The notes beneath the pieces were generated by a model, which made no database searches, had not been told where the DNA came from, and was given only the letters and a program-made list of their open reading frames with translations. A DNA stretch of 59,551 nt, taken from Pseudoramibacter alactolyticus ATCC 23263 (GTDB lineage: Bacteria > Bacillota > Clostridia > Eubacteriales > Eubacteriaceae). A program made the position numbers and the translations under genes. Shown piece after piece: positions 1 to 8,692 of this stretch. Where the stretch lies: the NCBI RefSeq assembly GCF_000185505.1, contig NZ_GL622359.1, positions 524,542 to 584,092 of the forward strand. Reading direction: 5' to 3'. Position 1 is the first letter of the stretch. The number at the start of each line of letters is the position of its first letter.

Positions 1-12
1 CACCAGACTGAG

Positions 13-31
13 GCGCCGGAGGCGGTTTTTT
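13..31 (+). terminator. weak terminator-like hairpin at the window edge
   Basis: A short CGCC-GGA-GGCG stem is followed by six T residues. It probably ends a gene that lies left of the window. Confidence 0.35.
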
Positions 32-54
32 AATTGCTTAAAATAGGAAGTGCC

Positions 55-534
55 ATGAAGAATCAGGCAATGCAATTATTCCAGGAAGGCATGGAAAAAA
101 CCGAGTAGGTGCTGAATACTGGAAAAGATCCTGAAGCGATTCGCGATTATGCGGCGTGCATTTCTGGGATCGTTGATTTTTTTGAAACCAATAATATGGT
201 GACAATTGATATGCTTGATTTTGAAGAACCGTTCAAGCAAAGTCTGCGGGCGGATAAGCGTATGATAGAAACCATTATGAAAACGGAAATTGAAGAAATC
301 AAGCTGATCATAACCTTTGTTATTTATTGTTATTGTCGATTTATCGGTTTGAAAAATCATAGTGTCGTGTATGTATTGGTTTAAAGTTTACATTGAAAGT
401 TTTTGCCCGGTGTTTTTGAATTGATTGGTCAATATGGTCTAAAACTGCTGTTTTGGCAACGGGGGATGCCGAAACTTTCCTCACCTTTGAAAAAATGGCA
501 AGCGCGGTTAACTCAATGCTGGGAGAATCGAAAA
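55..534 (+). pseudogene. broken gene, family not recognised
   Basis: An ATG at 55 has a good AGGAAG ribosome-binding site, but the frame meets a TAG at 106-108 after 17 codons. The same frame then continues to 384 with protein-like residues (GKDPEAIRDYAACISG, then DFFETNNMVTIDML), and the part after about 305 reads as low-quality sequence. A third protein-like stretch (TGDAETFLTFEKMASA) lies in another frame at about 431-534. The simplest reading is one ancestral gene broken by a nonsense codon and at least one frameshift. I do not recognise the family. Readthrough of the amber codon is possible in principle, but nothing nearby supports it. Confidence 0.4.
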
Positions 535-604
535 GAAATGATTGAGGAATCGGCAAAAATTTTTTGCCCAATATCTGGTAGACAGAGCAGACCAATAAAA
601 AAGT

Positions 605-637
605 CCAAAGGCGTTCGTTTATGCCTTTGGGCTTTTT
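605..637. terminator. bidirectional rho-independent terminator
   Basis: CCAAAGGC (605-612) pairs with GCCTTTGG (623-630). T-rich tracts follow on both strands, so it can end the broken gene on the plus strand and phosphotransacetylase on the minus strand. Confidence 0.75.
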
Positions 638-655
638 ATTGGTTTTAATCTTGAA

Positions 656-1678
656 TTATTCGGAAAGGGCGGCAGTGACGAGCGCCATTTTGTAGACTTC
701 GTCAGCGGTGCAGCCGCGGGATAAATCGTTGATCGGTGCATTAAGCCCCTGCATAACCGGACCGATGGCTTCAAAACCTCCTAAGCGGGAAGCAATTTTG
801 TAACCCATATTGGCGGCTTCGATCAGTGGAAAGATAAAGGTGTTGGCCTGACCGGCAACTTTAGAGTCGGGGCATTTGGTTTGAGCGACAACGGGGGAAA
901 CAGCGGCGTCAAACTGAAGTTCACCGTCAATATCTAATTCCGGTGCCATTTTTTGTGCTTCGATGGTAGCATCATGCGAAAGCTGGACAGTGCCGCCTTT
1001 TCCGGAACCTTTGGTGGAGAAGGAAAGAATCGCTACTTTGGGATCGATGCCGAAAATTTTCGCAGTTTTTGCAGATTCAACAGCCACCTCGGCCAATTGC
1101 TGAGCGGCGGACAACGTCACATTGCCATCTTTGTCCACGCGGTCTTTGTAGTCGATGTTAATGGCACAATCGGCAAAAGCCAGTTTTTCCTTTTCGTCGT
1201 TGCGCATCAGGATAAAGGTAGAACTGACGAGGTGGGCGCTCGGCTTGGTTTTGATAAGCTGGAGGGCCGGGCGAACAGTGTCTGCGGTAGAGTAGGTTGC
1301 GCCGCCGAGCAGGCAGTCGGCCTTGCCCATCTGAACCAGCATGGTGCCGAAGTAATTGGTCTGCATCAGGGCTTCACGTGCCTCTTCTTCCGTAAGTTTG
1401 CCTTTGCGCAGTTCGACCATTCGCGCCGCCATGGCATCCATGTCTTCTTTGGGGTAGGTTTTGGGATCGATGAATTCTGCTTCGTTGATGCAGTCATATT
1501 GATCGTCGCGGGTGGCGAGAAAAACTTTCATGGTGTCACCCAGCAAAATGACATTTAATGCTTTTTCCTTTAAAAGACGATTGGCGGCATAGAGAATACG
1601 CGGATCATCGCCTTCCGGAAAAACAATGGTTTTGTGATTGGCTTGAAGTTGTTCTTTTAATTCGTCAAAAATGGACAT
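656..1678 (-). CDS. pta: phosphate acetyltransferase, copy 1
   Basis: Phosphotransacetylase (340 aa) interconverts acetyl-CoA plus phosphate with acetyl phosphate plus CoA, the step before acetate kinase in ATP-yielding acetate formation. It acts in the cytosol. The length matches the short, single-domain bacterial Pta type. Family signatures include MGKADCLLGGATYSTADT, LSFSTKGSGKG and GQANTFIFP, with the closing block GLNAPINDLSRG. The ATG follows a GGGGG-type ribosome-binding site. No acetate kinase gene lies beside it. A second copy lies at 6735-7745. The two proteins are nearly the same from about residue 105 onward but differ strongly in the first 100 residues. Confidence 0.96.
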   Translation of the reverse strand: MSIFDELKEQLQANHKTIVFPEGDDPRILYAANRLLKEKALNVILLGDTMKVFLATRDDQYDCINEAEFIDPKTYPKEDMDAMAARMVELRKGKLTEEEAREALMQTNYFGTMLVQMGKADCLLGGATYSTADTVRPALQLIKTKPSAHLVSSTFILMRNDEKEKLAFADCAINIDYKDRVDKDGNVTLSAAQQLAEVAVESAKTAKIFGIDPKVAILSFSTKGSGKGGTVQLSHDATIEAQKMAPELDIDGELQFDAAVSPVVAQTKCPDSKVAGQANTFIFPLIEAANMGYKIASRLGGFEAIGPVMQGLNAPINDLSRGCTADEVYKMALVTAALSE

Positions 1679-1807
1679 GTTTTAAAATCCCCCTTGGAAT
1701 GACTTTATAATATCGCTTTTAATTATACCGTAATCCCACCACCGGAAATAACAATATCTTGTCCACTTAGAGAAAATATTTCGGATAATCGGCGATGGCC
1801 CGCCGCT

Positions 1808-2536
1808 TTAACAGCGACAGCAGTCTTGGGTTAAATCTTTGATGACTTCTCCGGCGATAATCAGGCCGACAACGCCGGGCACAAAGGGAACAGAGCCGGG
1901 AATGGGATGATGATCATGGGGTGGTTCAGAATCGGTGCCGGTTTGCGGGCGAATCGGTTGTTCTCTGGAATAGACCACTTTGAGGTGGTCAATACCTCGT
2001 TTTTTACACTCTCGGCGAATCACCTTCGCCAACGGATCGACAGAGGTTTTGGCGATATCCGTCACTTCAAACTGAGTTGGATCAAGTTTGTTGCCTGCGC
2101 CCATGCTTGCGATAACCGGGACCCTTTTTTCTTGAGCTTCTGTGATCAAGGCGAGTTTGGCGGTTACGGTGTCGATGGCATCGACGATATAATCGTATTG
2201 GCTGAAATCAAAATCCCCTTTGCTTTCCGGCAGATAAAAACAGCGATGGGATGTAACCCGCGCTGCGGGATTGATGTCGCGGATCCGAGCGGCCATGGCA
2301 TCAACTTTAAACGTGCCGATGGTCTGATGGGTGGCGATGATCTGCCGGTTGAGATTGGAAAGGCTTACACGGTCGCTGTCGATCAAATCAAAACGGCCGA
2401 TGCCACCGCGAGCTAAAGCTTCACAAACGTATCCGCCGACGCCGCCGATACCAAAAATGGCGACATGGGCACGGGATAATTTTTGAATCGCTTTCTCACC
2501 CAATAAAAGCGCTGTTCTTGAAAATTGTTCTGTCAT
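1808..2536 (-). CDS. tcdA: tRNA threonylcarbamoyladenosine dehydratase
   Basis: This E1/ThiF-type enzyme (242 aa) converts t6A37 of ANN-decoding tRNAs to the cyclic ct6A form, using ATP to activate the carboxylate. The N-terminal Rossmann nucleotide site is visible as GIGGVGGYVCEALAR (about residues 29-43), followed by DLIDSDRVSLSNLNRQI, which is typical of the ThiF/MoeB/TcdA superfamily. The central SMGAGNKLDP and the late PGSVPFVPGVVGLIIAGEV fit the TcdA (YgdL/CsdL) branch rather than MoeB or ThiF: no molybdopterin or thiamine genes are near and the protein is short. It ends in a Cys-rich tail (DCCRC). Confidence 0.88.
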   Translation of the reverse strand: MTEQFSRTALLLGEKAIQKLSRAHVAIFGIGGVGGYVCEALARGGIGRFDLIDSDRVSLSNLNRQIIATHQTIGTFKVDAMAARIRDINPAARVTSHRCFYLPESKGDFDFSQYDYIVDAIDTVTAKLALITEAQEKRVPVIASMGAGNKLDPTQFEVTDIAKTSVDPLAKVIRRECKKRGIDHLKVVYSREQPIRPQTGTDSEPPHDHHPIPGSVPFVPGVVGLIIAGEVIKDLTQDCCRC

Positions 2537-2658
2537 AAAAATGCTCCCGATATTGATAAGATGTATTTTATCTTAGCATAAATGAGATGGGCTGAGGAAA
2601 ATAAAAAATGGACATCCTGCAATAGATAACATATAATAAGGCTGAAAAGGAGGTAGCG

Positions 2659-3504
2659 ATGATGAAAAAGTTAGTCATTATCCTTTTTGCCGTGACCCTT
2701 TTATTGGGAGCGACCGCTTGTGGGAAAGCCCGCCAAACGGATCCTTTGGCGGATAACGTATTGACGATCGGAACAGATTCGGATTTTGTGCCGATGGAAT
2801 ATCGTGATAAAAATAAAGCGCTCAAAGGGTTTGAAATTGATTTGGGAAATGCGATAGCTCAAAGGATGGGAGTTCGTGCATTTTGGATTGATACCGGCTG
2901 GAACAGCATTTTCAATCGAATGAACGGCGGAAAGTATGATTGTGTGATGTCAGCCATTAACGATACAACTGCGCGAGAGCAGAATTTTGCGATGACAGAT
3001 CCGTATTTTATCAGCTCGATTGTCATCGTCTCTCGAAAAGAAACCAACGAACAGCAGGCGGATGCTGGCGGTCGGCCAGCAAAAGAAACAATCGATCGCG
3101 CAGAAAAATTAAACGGGCGAAAAGTCGGCATGTTAAAGGATATTAAACGACGGGACACGATGACCGATTTGCAAACGCGGTACCCTAAAATTAAAATCAA
3201 GGGATTTTCCAATAGCGCCAAGTTATTTAAAGCGCTCAAAAAGAAAAAGATTGATAATATCGTGGTGGATGAAGCCGTCGCAATTACCTATCAAAAGAAG
3301 GATCCCGAACATTTAGCGATCACCTCGGCGGCGATCAATCAAAAGGCCTTTGCGATTGCCTGCCGGAAAGATAACAGCGCGTTAAGCGAAAAAATCAGCC
3401 GGGCGATTGCCGATTTGAAAGCCGATGGCACCTATCGAAAATTAACGCTTAAATGGTTTGGCAGAGACATGACGAAAGACGCGTTGACACAAACGATGCA
3501 ATGA
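2659..3504 (+). CDS. amino-acid ABC transporter substrate-binding lipoprotein
   Basis: A solute-binding protein of the SBP_bac_3 family (281 aa), probably binding a polar amino acid outside the membrane. The signal peptide ends in a lipobox (ATAC, Cys21), so the protein should be lipid-anchored. The mature part shows the family pattern: LTIGTDSDFVPMEYRD, then GFEIDLGNAIAQRMG, then KYDCVMSAINDTTAREQ and a C-terminal ADGTYRKLTLKWFG. An AAGGAGG site precedes tandem ATG codons at 2659 and 2662. No permease or ATPase gene is adjacent. The permease/ATPase pair at 15731-17189 has no binding protein of its own, so the two may work together, but that is only inference from gene content. Confidence 0.9.
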   Translation: MMKKLVIILFAVTLLLGATACGKARQTDPLADNVLTIGTDSDFVPMEYRDKNKALKGFEIDLGNAIAQRMGVRAFWIDTGWNSIFNRMNGGKYDCVMSAINDTTAREQNFAMTDPYFISSIVIVSRKETNEQQADAGGRPAKETIDRAEKLNGRKVGMLKDIKRRDTMTDLQTRYPKIKIKGFSNSAKLFKALKKKKIDNIVVDEAVAITYQKKDPEHLAITSAAINQKAFAIACRKDNSALSEKISRAIADLKADGTYRKLTLKWFGRDMTKDALTQTMQ

Positions 3505-3622
3505 CTTTTTAATTAAAGCAAGGGCATGATGTGATATGAGGCAAAAGGGATTTCAGACAGGACCTGGAGTCCCTTTTATGATATAATAAATCTAATTATC
3601 TCCTGTGAAGATCGGAAAACAT

Positions 3623-4348
3623 ATGATGAAAATAACCATTCTAACCATTTGTCCGGAAATGTTCGATGGTTTCTTGCAATCACATATTGTCATGCGCGCG
3701 TTGCAGTTACTAACAGCTGAAATTGAAGTAATTGATATTCGGGATTATGCAGATGGCAGCTTCCGTCATATCGACGAGGCACCTTACGGCGGCGGCGCGG
3801 GGATGGTTCTCCGCTGTGAGCCGGTGTTATCGGCTTTAGCATCTGTCAGAATCCCCGAGAGTACGACGATCGCCTTAACACCCTGGGGAGAAGTCTACTC
3901 ACAAAAGCAGGCTGTCCAGTTGGCGCAAACTGATCATGTGATTTTAATCTGCGGTCACTACGAGGGGATGGATGCCCGAATATTATCCGAAGTGGACATG
4001 GAACTTTCCATTGGTGACTATATTTTAACGGGAGGAGAACTGGCGGCGATGGTTGTGGCCGATAGTGTTTTGAGGCTTTTGCCCGGGAATTTAAAATCCG
4101 GCAGTCTTGAATGGGAGTCCCATGATCGGGATTTACTGGAATATCCACAGTTTACCCGGCCAATTGCTTATCATGGAAAAATCGTTCCTTCCGTTTTACG
4201 TAGCGGCAATCATGAACAGATTCGGAAATGGCGTTTGCAGCAAGCATTGCTGTTGACTCGGGAAAGGCGCCCGGATCTGTTTGCACGGCATGATTTAACC
4301 TCGGAGGAAAAAATGTTGTTGGCAAAGGCAGATCGAGAGATGGAGTAA
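3623..4348 (+). CDS. trmD: tRNA (guanine37-N1)-methyltransferase
   Basis: TrmD methylates N1 of G37 in tRNAs reading CUN, CCN and CGG, using SAM bound in a SPOUT trefoil knot, and prevents +1 frameshifting. The N-terminus MKITILTICPEMF is canonical, and the knot signature is clear (GHYEGMDAR, then SIGDYILTGGELAAM). The C-terminal FTRPIAYHGKIVPSVLRSG fits the family. Two tandem ATG codons (3623, 3626) are possible starts, and a weak GGA lies before them. A GTG at 3605 would add six residues that do not match the family. Unlike many Firmicutes, rimM and rplS are not beside it. Confidence 0.95.
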   Translation: MMKITILTICPEMFDGFLQSHIVMRALQLLTAEIEVIDIRDYADGSFRHIDEAPYGGGAGMVLRCEPVLSALASVRIPESTTIALTPWGEVYSQKQAVQLAQTDHVILICGHYEGMDARILSEVDMELSIGDYILTGGELAAMVVADSVLRLLPGNLKSGSLEWESHDRDLLEYPQFTRPIAYHGKIVPSVLRSGNHEQIRKWRLQQALLLTRERRPDLFARHDLTSEEKMLLAKADREME

Positions 4349-4434
4349 GAATGCTTTTTTAATTTAAAGTAAAGTTGTGTCTTATATAATTTTTGACTCA
4401 AATAGCGAATCATCACATAAGAGAGGATAGAGCG

Positions 4435-4944
4435 ATGGACCATCAATCAATTGTCGATTTGACAAATTTATCGAACGAGTTAATGTACCGACGTTTTTTG
4501 GTCAACAATGACGAAGTGCGCCAGTTTTTTTATGAGCTGACGGTCCCGGAATACATTGCCTTGAATTTAATCATCGAGAATGAGGCGAATGATCCCATTT
4601 ATGGCGGGAAAACATATTTAAGCGATTTGGCGGAGCGTCTGCAGCGACCAATGCGCACGATCTCAAGCATCGCCCGCAATCTGCGGGATAAAGGGTTTGT
4701 CATTTGGAGCCATGACGGGGATGGCGAACAGGGAACTTATGTGATGATCACCGAAGAAGGCCGCAGCATTGAAGAAAAACATCAACAGGTCACCAAGGAA
4801 TTCTATGGTCGCGTGATCGAAAAGTTTGGTCGCCAGAATATGATGGAACTTTTGAATCTCATGAAGCAACTGGATACAGTCATGACGGTTGAACTGGAAA
4901 ATAGCAAACAGGAGGAAAATGGCGATGGGGAAAGGACAATCTAA
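4435..4944 (+). CDS. MarR-type transcriptional regulator
   Basis: A winged-helix regulator of 169 aa. The helix-turn-helix lies around residues 55-85 (KTYLSDLAERLQRPMRTISS) and the wing contains GDGEQGTYVMITEEGR, a MarR hallmark. Helical ends would form the dimer interface. The start chosen is the ATG at 4435, behind GAGAGG; an upstream TTG at 4393 lacks a ribosome-binding site. The 3' end overlaps the citrate synthase gene by 20 nt, so the two are cotranscribed and probably coupled in translation. The layout suggests, but does not prove, that it controls citrate synthase. Confidence 0.85.
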   Translation: MDHQSIVDLTNLSNELMYRRFLVNNDEVRQFFYELTVPEYIALNLIIENEANDPIYGGKTYLSDLAERLQRPMRTISSIARNLRDKGFVIWSHDGDGEQGTYVMITEEGRSIEEKHQQVTKEFYGRVIEKFGRQNMMELLNLMKQLDTVMTVELENSKQEENGDGERTI

Positions 4945-6253
4945 ATATTTAGAAAGACAAATTGCCATTTGTCGGGATAATGACGCGATTTCTCCCCGCT
5001 TATATGAAGAATATGGGGTTAACCTTGGTCTTCGTGATGCGGATGGCAAGGGTGTCTTGACGGGCTTGACTAATATTTCCGAAGTGGACGGTACCAAAGC
5101 ACAAGGCGGACGCAACGTGCCCTGCGAAGGTGAGTTATGGTATCGGGGCTATAAAGTTCAAACGCTCATCAATTCGCTTGGGAAAAGTGAACCGGGCTTC
5201 GGAAAAATCGCTTATTTGCTTTTGATAGGGGAATTGCCATCAGACGAATCGCTTAAGACATTCAAAGCGTCCATTCGCCAGTATCGAAAGTTACCAACTA
5301 ATTTTACCCGGGATGTCATCATGAAGGCCCCAAGTGCCGATATCATGAACAGCATGACGCGCTCAATTTTGACGTTGGCATCCTACGATCCGATGGCGAA
5401 GGACGCTTCGCTTGAAAACAATTTGCGGCAGTGCCTGCAATTGATTGGTCAATTTCCGATGTTGGCTGCTTACGGTTATCACGCGCATGTTTTTGCTAAT
5501 TTGGATGGATCGATGTATATCCATAACCCGAGTCCAGAATTGTCAACGGCGGAAAATTTTTTGATGATGCTGCGGCCGGACCGTTCTTATACGCCGGTGG
5601 AGGCGAAAACACTGGATACGGCTCTGATTCTCCATATGGAACACGGTGGCGGGAATAACTCTACCTTTACGACCAGGGTGGTTACTTCCAGTGGCTCAGA
5701 TACATATTCGACGATTGGGGCGGCGATGTCTTCTTTAAAAGGGCCGAAGCATGGCGGCGCAAACATCAAAGTGATGAACATGATGGCGGATATCCGTGCA
5801 CATATTAAAGATTACAGCGACGAAAATGAGATTGCTGCCTATTTAAATCGCATTTTAGATCGCGATGCCTTTGATCATAAGGGGCTTATTTATGGGATGG
5901 GGCATGCGGTTTATACCCTGTCCGATCCCAGAGAGCGCGTTTTTAAAAAATATGTTCGCGAACTGGCTGCAGAAAAAAAACGTGAAAATGATCTTCTGTT
6001 GTATGAAAATATTGAAAAGTTGGCACCGGGTTTGATTAACAGTAAACGCAGACATCCCAAACCTGTATGTGCTAATGTTGACTTTTACAGCGGCTTTGTG
6101 TATGAGATGTTGGATATTCCGGAAGAACTTTATACGCCGCTGTTCGCTGTGGCCCGTATCGTTGGATGGAGTGCTCACCGTATGGAAGAACTTATCTGCA
6201 CAGACAAAATCATTCGCCCGGCCTATATGAGCGTGATGGAACGTTTGGAATAA
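4925..6253 (+). CDS. citrate synthase
   Basis: Condenses acetyl-CoA with oxaloacetate (442 aa), feeding glutamate synthesis in a fermenter with an incomplete TCA cycle. Active-site regions are visible: the His in LHMEHGGGNNSTFTTR, the second His region GPKHGGANIKVM, and the GMGHAVYTLSDPR loop, followed by CANVDFYSGFVYEML and GWSAHRMEE. The ATG at 4925 is 9 nt from a GGAGG site; the ATG at 4919 is too close. It overlaps the MarR gene. The 2-methylcitrate synthase alternative cannot be excluded by sequence alone, but no propionate-pathway genes are near. Confidence 0.93.
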   Translation: MGKGQSKYLERQIAICRDNDAISPRLYEEYGVNLGLRDADGKGVLTGLTNISEVDGTKAQGGRNVPCEGELWYRGYKVQTLINSLGKSEPGFGKIAYLLLIGELPSDESLKTFKASIRQYRKLPTNFTRDVIMKAPSADIMNSMTRSILTLASYDPMAKDASLENNLRQCLQLIGQFPMLAAYGYHAHVFANLDGSMYIHNPSPELSTAENFLMMLRPDRSYTPVEAKTLDTALILHMEHGGGNNSTFTTRVVTSSGSDTYSTIGAAMSSLKGPKHGGANIKVMNMMADIRAHIKDYSDENEIAAYLNRILDRDAFDHKGLIYGMGHAVYTLSDPRERVFKKYVRELAAEKKRENDLLLYENIEKLAPGLINSKRRHPKPVCANVDFYSGFVYEMLDIPEELYTPLFAVARIVGWSAHRMEELICTDKIIRPAYMSVMERLE

Positions 6254-6271
6254 AATAACGGTGCAACTAAA

Positions 6272-6310
6272 AAGAGCCTGTCAGGTTGATCACTGACAGG
6301 CTCTTTTAAA
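6272..6310 (+). terminator. terminator of citrate synthase
   Basis: AAGAGCCTGTCAG pairs with CTGACAGGCTCTT across a short loop, and T residues follow. Confidence 0.85.
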
Positions 6311-6325
6311 TTGTGGATCGGATAG

Positions 6326-6720
6326 ACCCAGTTGAGTGGGTGTGAGATTCCCATCAGAGAAAAGAATATGCACGAAATATTAACGGCCCGCTATGTGGGG
6401 GCGCGACGTTTGTTATATAAAAAATCACCTCTTCGATTACAATAAAGTTGTTCAGGCTATTGCGGAAATGGATGTGCAAATATCCTATCGTCTTTACACC
6501 AAAGGATAGACGAAAAATAATCTACATAAGGCGGGTATAAAAGATATCCTCAAACAGTTATGTGGTTATAAAGGTGAGGAAATCTGGAGGAGCATCTGAT
6601 GACGGACCATATTCATATGCTGGTGAGTATCCCACCGAAACAGAAAGCCAGCGCTTTGAGACGCTGGCCTGGTATCCTATGGCTTATTGCCCTGGAGCAA
6701 ACCACCCTTTGGAAGGGTGG
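6326..6720 (+). mobile_element. decayed IS200/IS605-type element (TnpA relic)
   Basis: Pieces of a Y1 (HUH) transposase occur in three frames. YPIVFTPKDRRKIIY is at about 6481-6525, GIKDILKQLCGYKGEEI at about 6533-6583, and HLMTDHIHMLVSIPPK at about 6592-6639. DHIHMLV carries the HUH metal-binding pair. Stop codons and at least two frameshifts show it is dead. The C-terminal half with the catalytic Tyr is missing or unrecognisable after about 6665. Candidate end hairpins are ACCCA/TGGGT at 6326-6341 and CCACCCTT/AAGGGTGG at 6703-6720, both followed by GGGTGTGA-like sequence. The boundaries are therefore approximate. No tnpB is present. Confidence 0.65.
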
Positions 6721-6734
6721 GTGTGATAGCGCGA

Positions 6735-7745
6735 TTAGCCGAGTGCCGCAGTAATAAGTGACATTTTATAAACTTCATCGGCATTGCAGCCGCGGGAGAG
6801 ATCGTTGATAGGAGCATTGAGTCCCTGAAGAATAGGACCAAAAGCTTCAAAACCGCCGAGACGAGATGCAATTTTATAACCGAGATTGCCGGCTTCAATA
6901 GTTGGAAAAATAAAAGTATTGGCTTGTCCGGCAACTTTTGAATTCGGGCATTTTGTTTGGGCGACGGCAGGAGAGACAGCAGCATCAAATTGCAATTCAC
7001 CGTCAACAGCCAGTTCCGGAGCCAATTTTTGTGCTTCAATAGTGGCGTCGTGTGAAAGTTGAACAGTGCCGCCCTTACCGGATCCTTTGGTGGAAAAAGA
7101 CAGAATAGCCACTTTCGGATCAATACCGAAAATCTGGGCGGTTTTTGCAGATTCCACGGCGACTTCCGCCAGTTGCTTGGCAGCAGATAAAGTGACATTG
7201 CCGTCTTTATCCAAGCGATCCTGATAATCAATATTGATGGCACAATCGGCAAACGCAAGCTTTTCTTTTTCCTGGTTGCGCATTAGGATAAAAGTAGAAC
7301 TGACCAAATGTGCGCCAGGCTTGGTTTTAATGAGCTGAAGCGCCGGGCGGACCGTATCCGCAGTGGAATAAGTTGCGCCGCCAAGCAAACAGTCAGCTTT
7401 ACCCATTTTGACAAGCATGGTGCCAAAATAATTGCTGTGCGTCAGCGATTCGCGAACCTGTTCTTCTGTCATTTTTCCCTTGCGTAGATCCATCATAGTC
7501 TTGACCATTGCTTCAATATCCGCATAATGAAATGGATCAATTATTTGGCATCGGCTGATATCAAAGCCGTTGATTTGAGCAGATGATTGAATGGCGTCAA
7601 CAGATCCAACCAAAAGCACTTGCAAAGTACCGTCTTGTGTGAGCCGTTCCGCAGCTGCTTGAATTCTGAGATCTTCTCCTTCCGTGAAGACAATGGTTTT
7701 TTTCTCAGACTGAAGCCGTGATTTAAATTCATTAAAAATTGACAT
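6735..7745 (-). CDS. pta: phosphate acetyltransferase, copy 2
   Basis: A second phosphotransacetylase (336 aa), same reaction as the copy at 656-1678. From about residue 105 it carries the same blocks (NYFGTMLVKMGKADCLLGG, LSFSTKGSGKGG, GQANTFIFPTIEAGN), while the N-terminal third is much less alike (for example TIVFTEGEDLRIQAAAERL against TIVFPEGDDPRILYAANRL). Many silent differences separate the two genes, so the duplication is not recent. The ATG has a GGGAGG site. A possible minus-strand promoter lies at 7813-7839 (TTGACA and TATAAA, spacing 15). The two copies may differ in regulation or substrate (acetyl against other short acyl groups), but the sequence does not show which. Confidence 0.95.
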   Translation of the reverse strand: MSIFNEFKSRLQSEKKTIVFTEGEDLRIQAAAERLTQDGTLQVLLVGSVDAIQSSAQINGFDISRCQIIDPFHYADIEAMVKTMMDLRKGKMTEEQVRESLTHSNYFGTMLVKMGKADCLLGGATYSTADTVRPALQLIKTKPGAHLVSSTFILMRNQEKEKLAFADCAINIDYQDRLDKDGNVTLSAAKQLAEVAVESAKTAQIFGIDPKVAILSFSTKGSGKGGTVQLSHDATIEAQKLAPELAVDGELQFDAAVSPAVAQTKCPNSKVAGQANTFIFPTIEAGNLGYKIASRLGGFEAFGPILQGLNAPINDLSRGCNADEVYKMSLITAALG

Positions 7746-7812
7746 GAAATTCCTCCCCTGGAATAATATAGATAAAATAATGATATCTTAAATAAGCTGA
7801 ATCTATCTTTAA

Positions 7813-7839
7813 TTTATAGCTTGAAAGATTTTTTGTCAA
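7813..7839 (-). promoter_or_regulatory. possible promoter of pta copy 2
   Basis: On the minus strand TTGACA (7834-7839) and TATAAA (7813-7818) are separated by 15 nt. The spacing is short, so the call is tentative. Confidence 0.35.
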
Positions 7840-7928
7840 CAAAATAAAATCCTATTTTATGGGTAAAATAGAATGAAGAAAAGTAAAAGAATAAATGTGT
7901 GATTCAGAGGGAAAAACCATTCTGGACC

Positions 7929-7959
7929 AGAAAAGCCCGAGAGTTAGGGCTTTTCTGTT
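7929..7959 (+). terminator. orphan hairpin, terminator-like
   Basis: AGAAAAGCCC pairs with GGGCTTTTCT. No plus-strand gene lies directly upstream, because the nearest gene (pta copy 2) points away. It may be an attenuator in the leader of the two-component operon or a relic. Confidence 0.4.
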
Positions 7960-8024
7960 CAAGCAGAATTAAGAAAAAATGGATATACTGTTGCAAAAAA
8001 TAAACGAGAGGCTGGAAACAATTT

Positions 8025-8692
8025 ATGCGAATTTTGTTTATTGAAGACGAAAAAAAATTACAGATGCCTTACAAGAGTTGTGTAAAATTCAAAATATTGA
8101 TTGCGACGTTGCCAATGACGGTGAAGAGGGATTGCTTTTTGCATTAAATCCGATTTACGACGTTATCGTTTTGGATATCATGTTGCCGCTCAAAAGCGGT
8201 CTGGAAATTCTCAAGGAAATTCGCGACAGAGACATCACAACACCGGTGTTAATGTTAACGGCGAAAGGTACCGTTGACGATAAGGTCAAGGGACTCGATC
8301 TTGGCGCTGATGATTACTTGGTCAAACCTTTCTCCGCGAAGGAATTGTTTGCCCGCATCCGGGCATTGAGTCGCCGTCCGGACAATGAAATCAAAGGCGA
8401 ATGTATTGACTTTGAAAACATTAGCTTTAACACTAAAAAGAATACCCTTCAAACGGAAAGTGAAGAATATAAACTCTCTGTTAAAGAAGCAAAGATTCTG
8501 GAAATGTTGATCAAACGTCCCAATCAAGTTTTTACGCGTGAACAGATATTAGATCGCGTGTGGGGATTCGATAAAGAGGTTAATGAAAATAATATCGAAA
8601 TTTATGTCCATAATCTGAGAAAAAAATTGGCTGATACCAATGTTAAAATTGATACCATCCGTGGTGTTGGATACACAATGGGTAAAAGATAA
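8025..8692 (+). pseudogene. OmpR-family response regulator, frameshifted near its 5' end
   Basis: The normal N-terminus MRILFIEDEKK is encoded from an ATG at 8025, but the frame is lost at a run of eight A (8051-8058). One extra base would restore TDALQELCKIQ and the rest of the protein. The downstream part has the receiver features VIVLDIMLPLKSG (phospho-acceptor Asp), TAKG and DDYLVKPFS, then an OmpR winged helix (LSVKEAKILEMLIKRPN, ending DTIRGVGYTMG). The histidine kinase follows with a TAATG overlap. The gap could be a sequencing error, a recent mutation, or slippage-dependent expression at the A run. Without correction, only a TTG start at 8078 would give a product, and it would lack the acidic pocket. 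Confidence 0.8.

Noticed and set aside
953-1558. 201-codon plus-strand ORF across pta copy 1
   Set aside because: It is the antisense of a conserved gene, has no ribosome-binding site, and its composition is that of a shadow frame.
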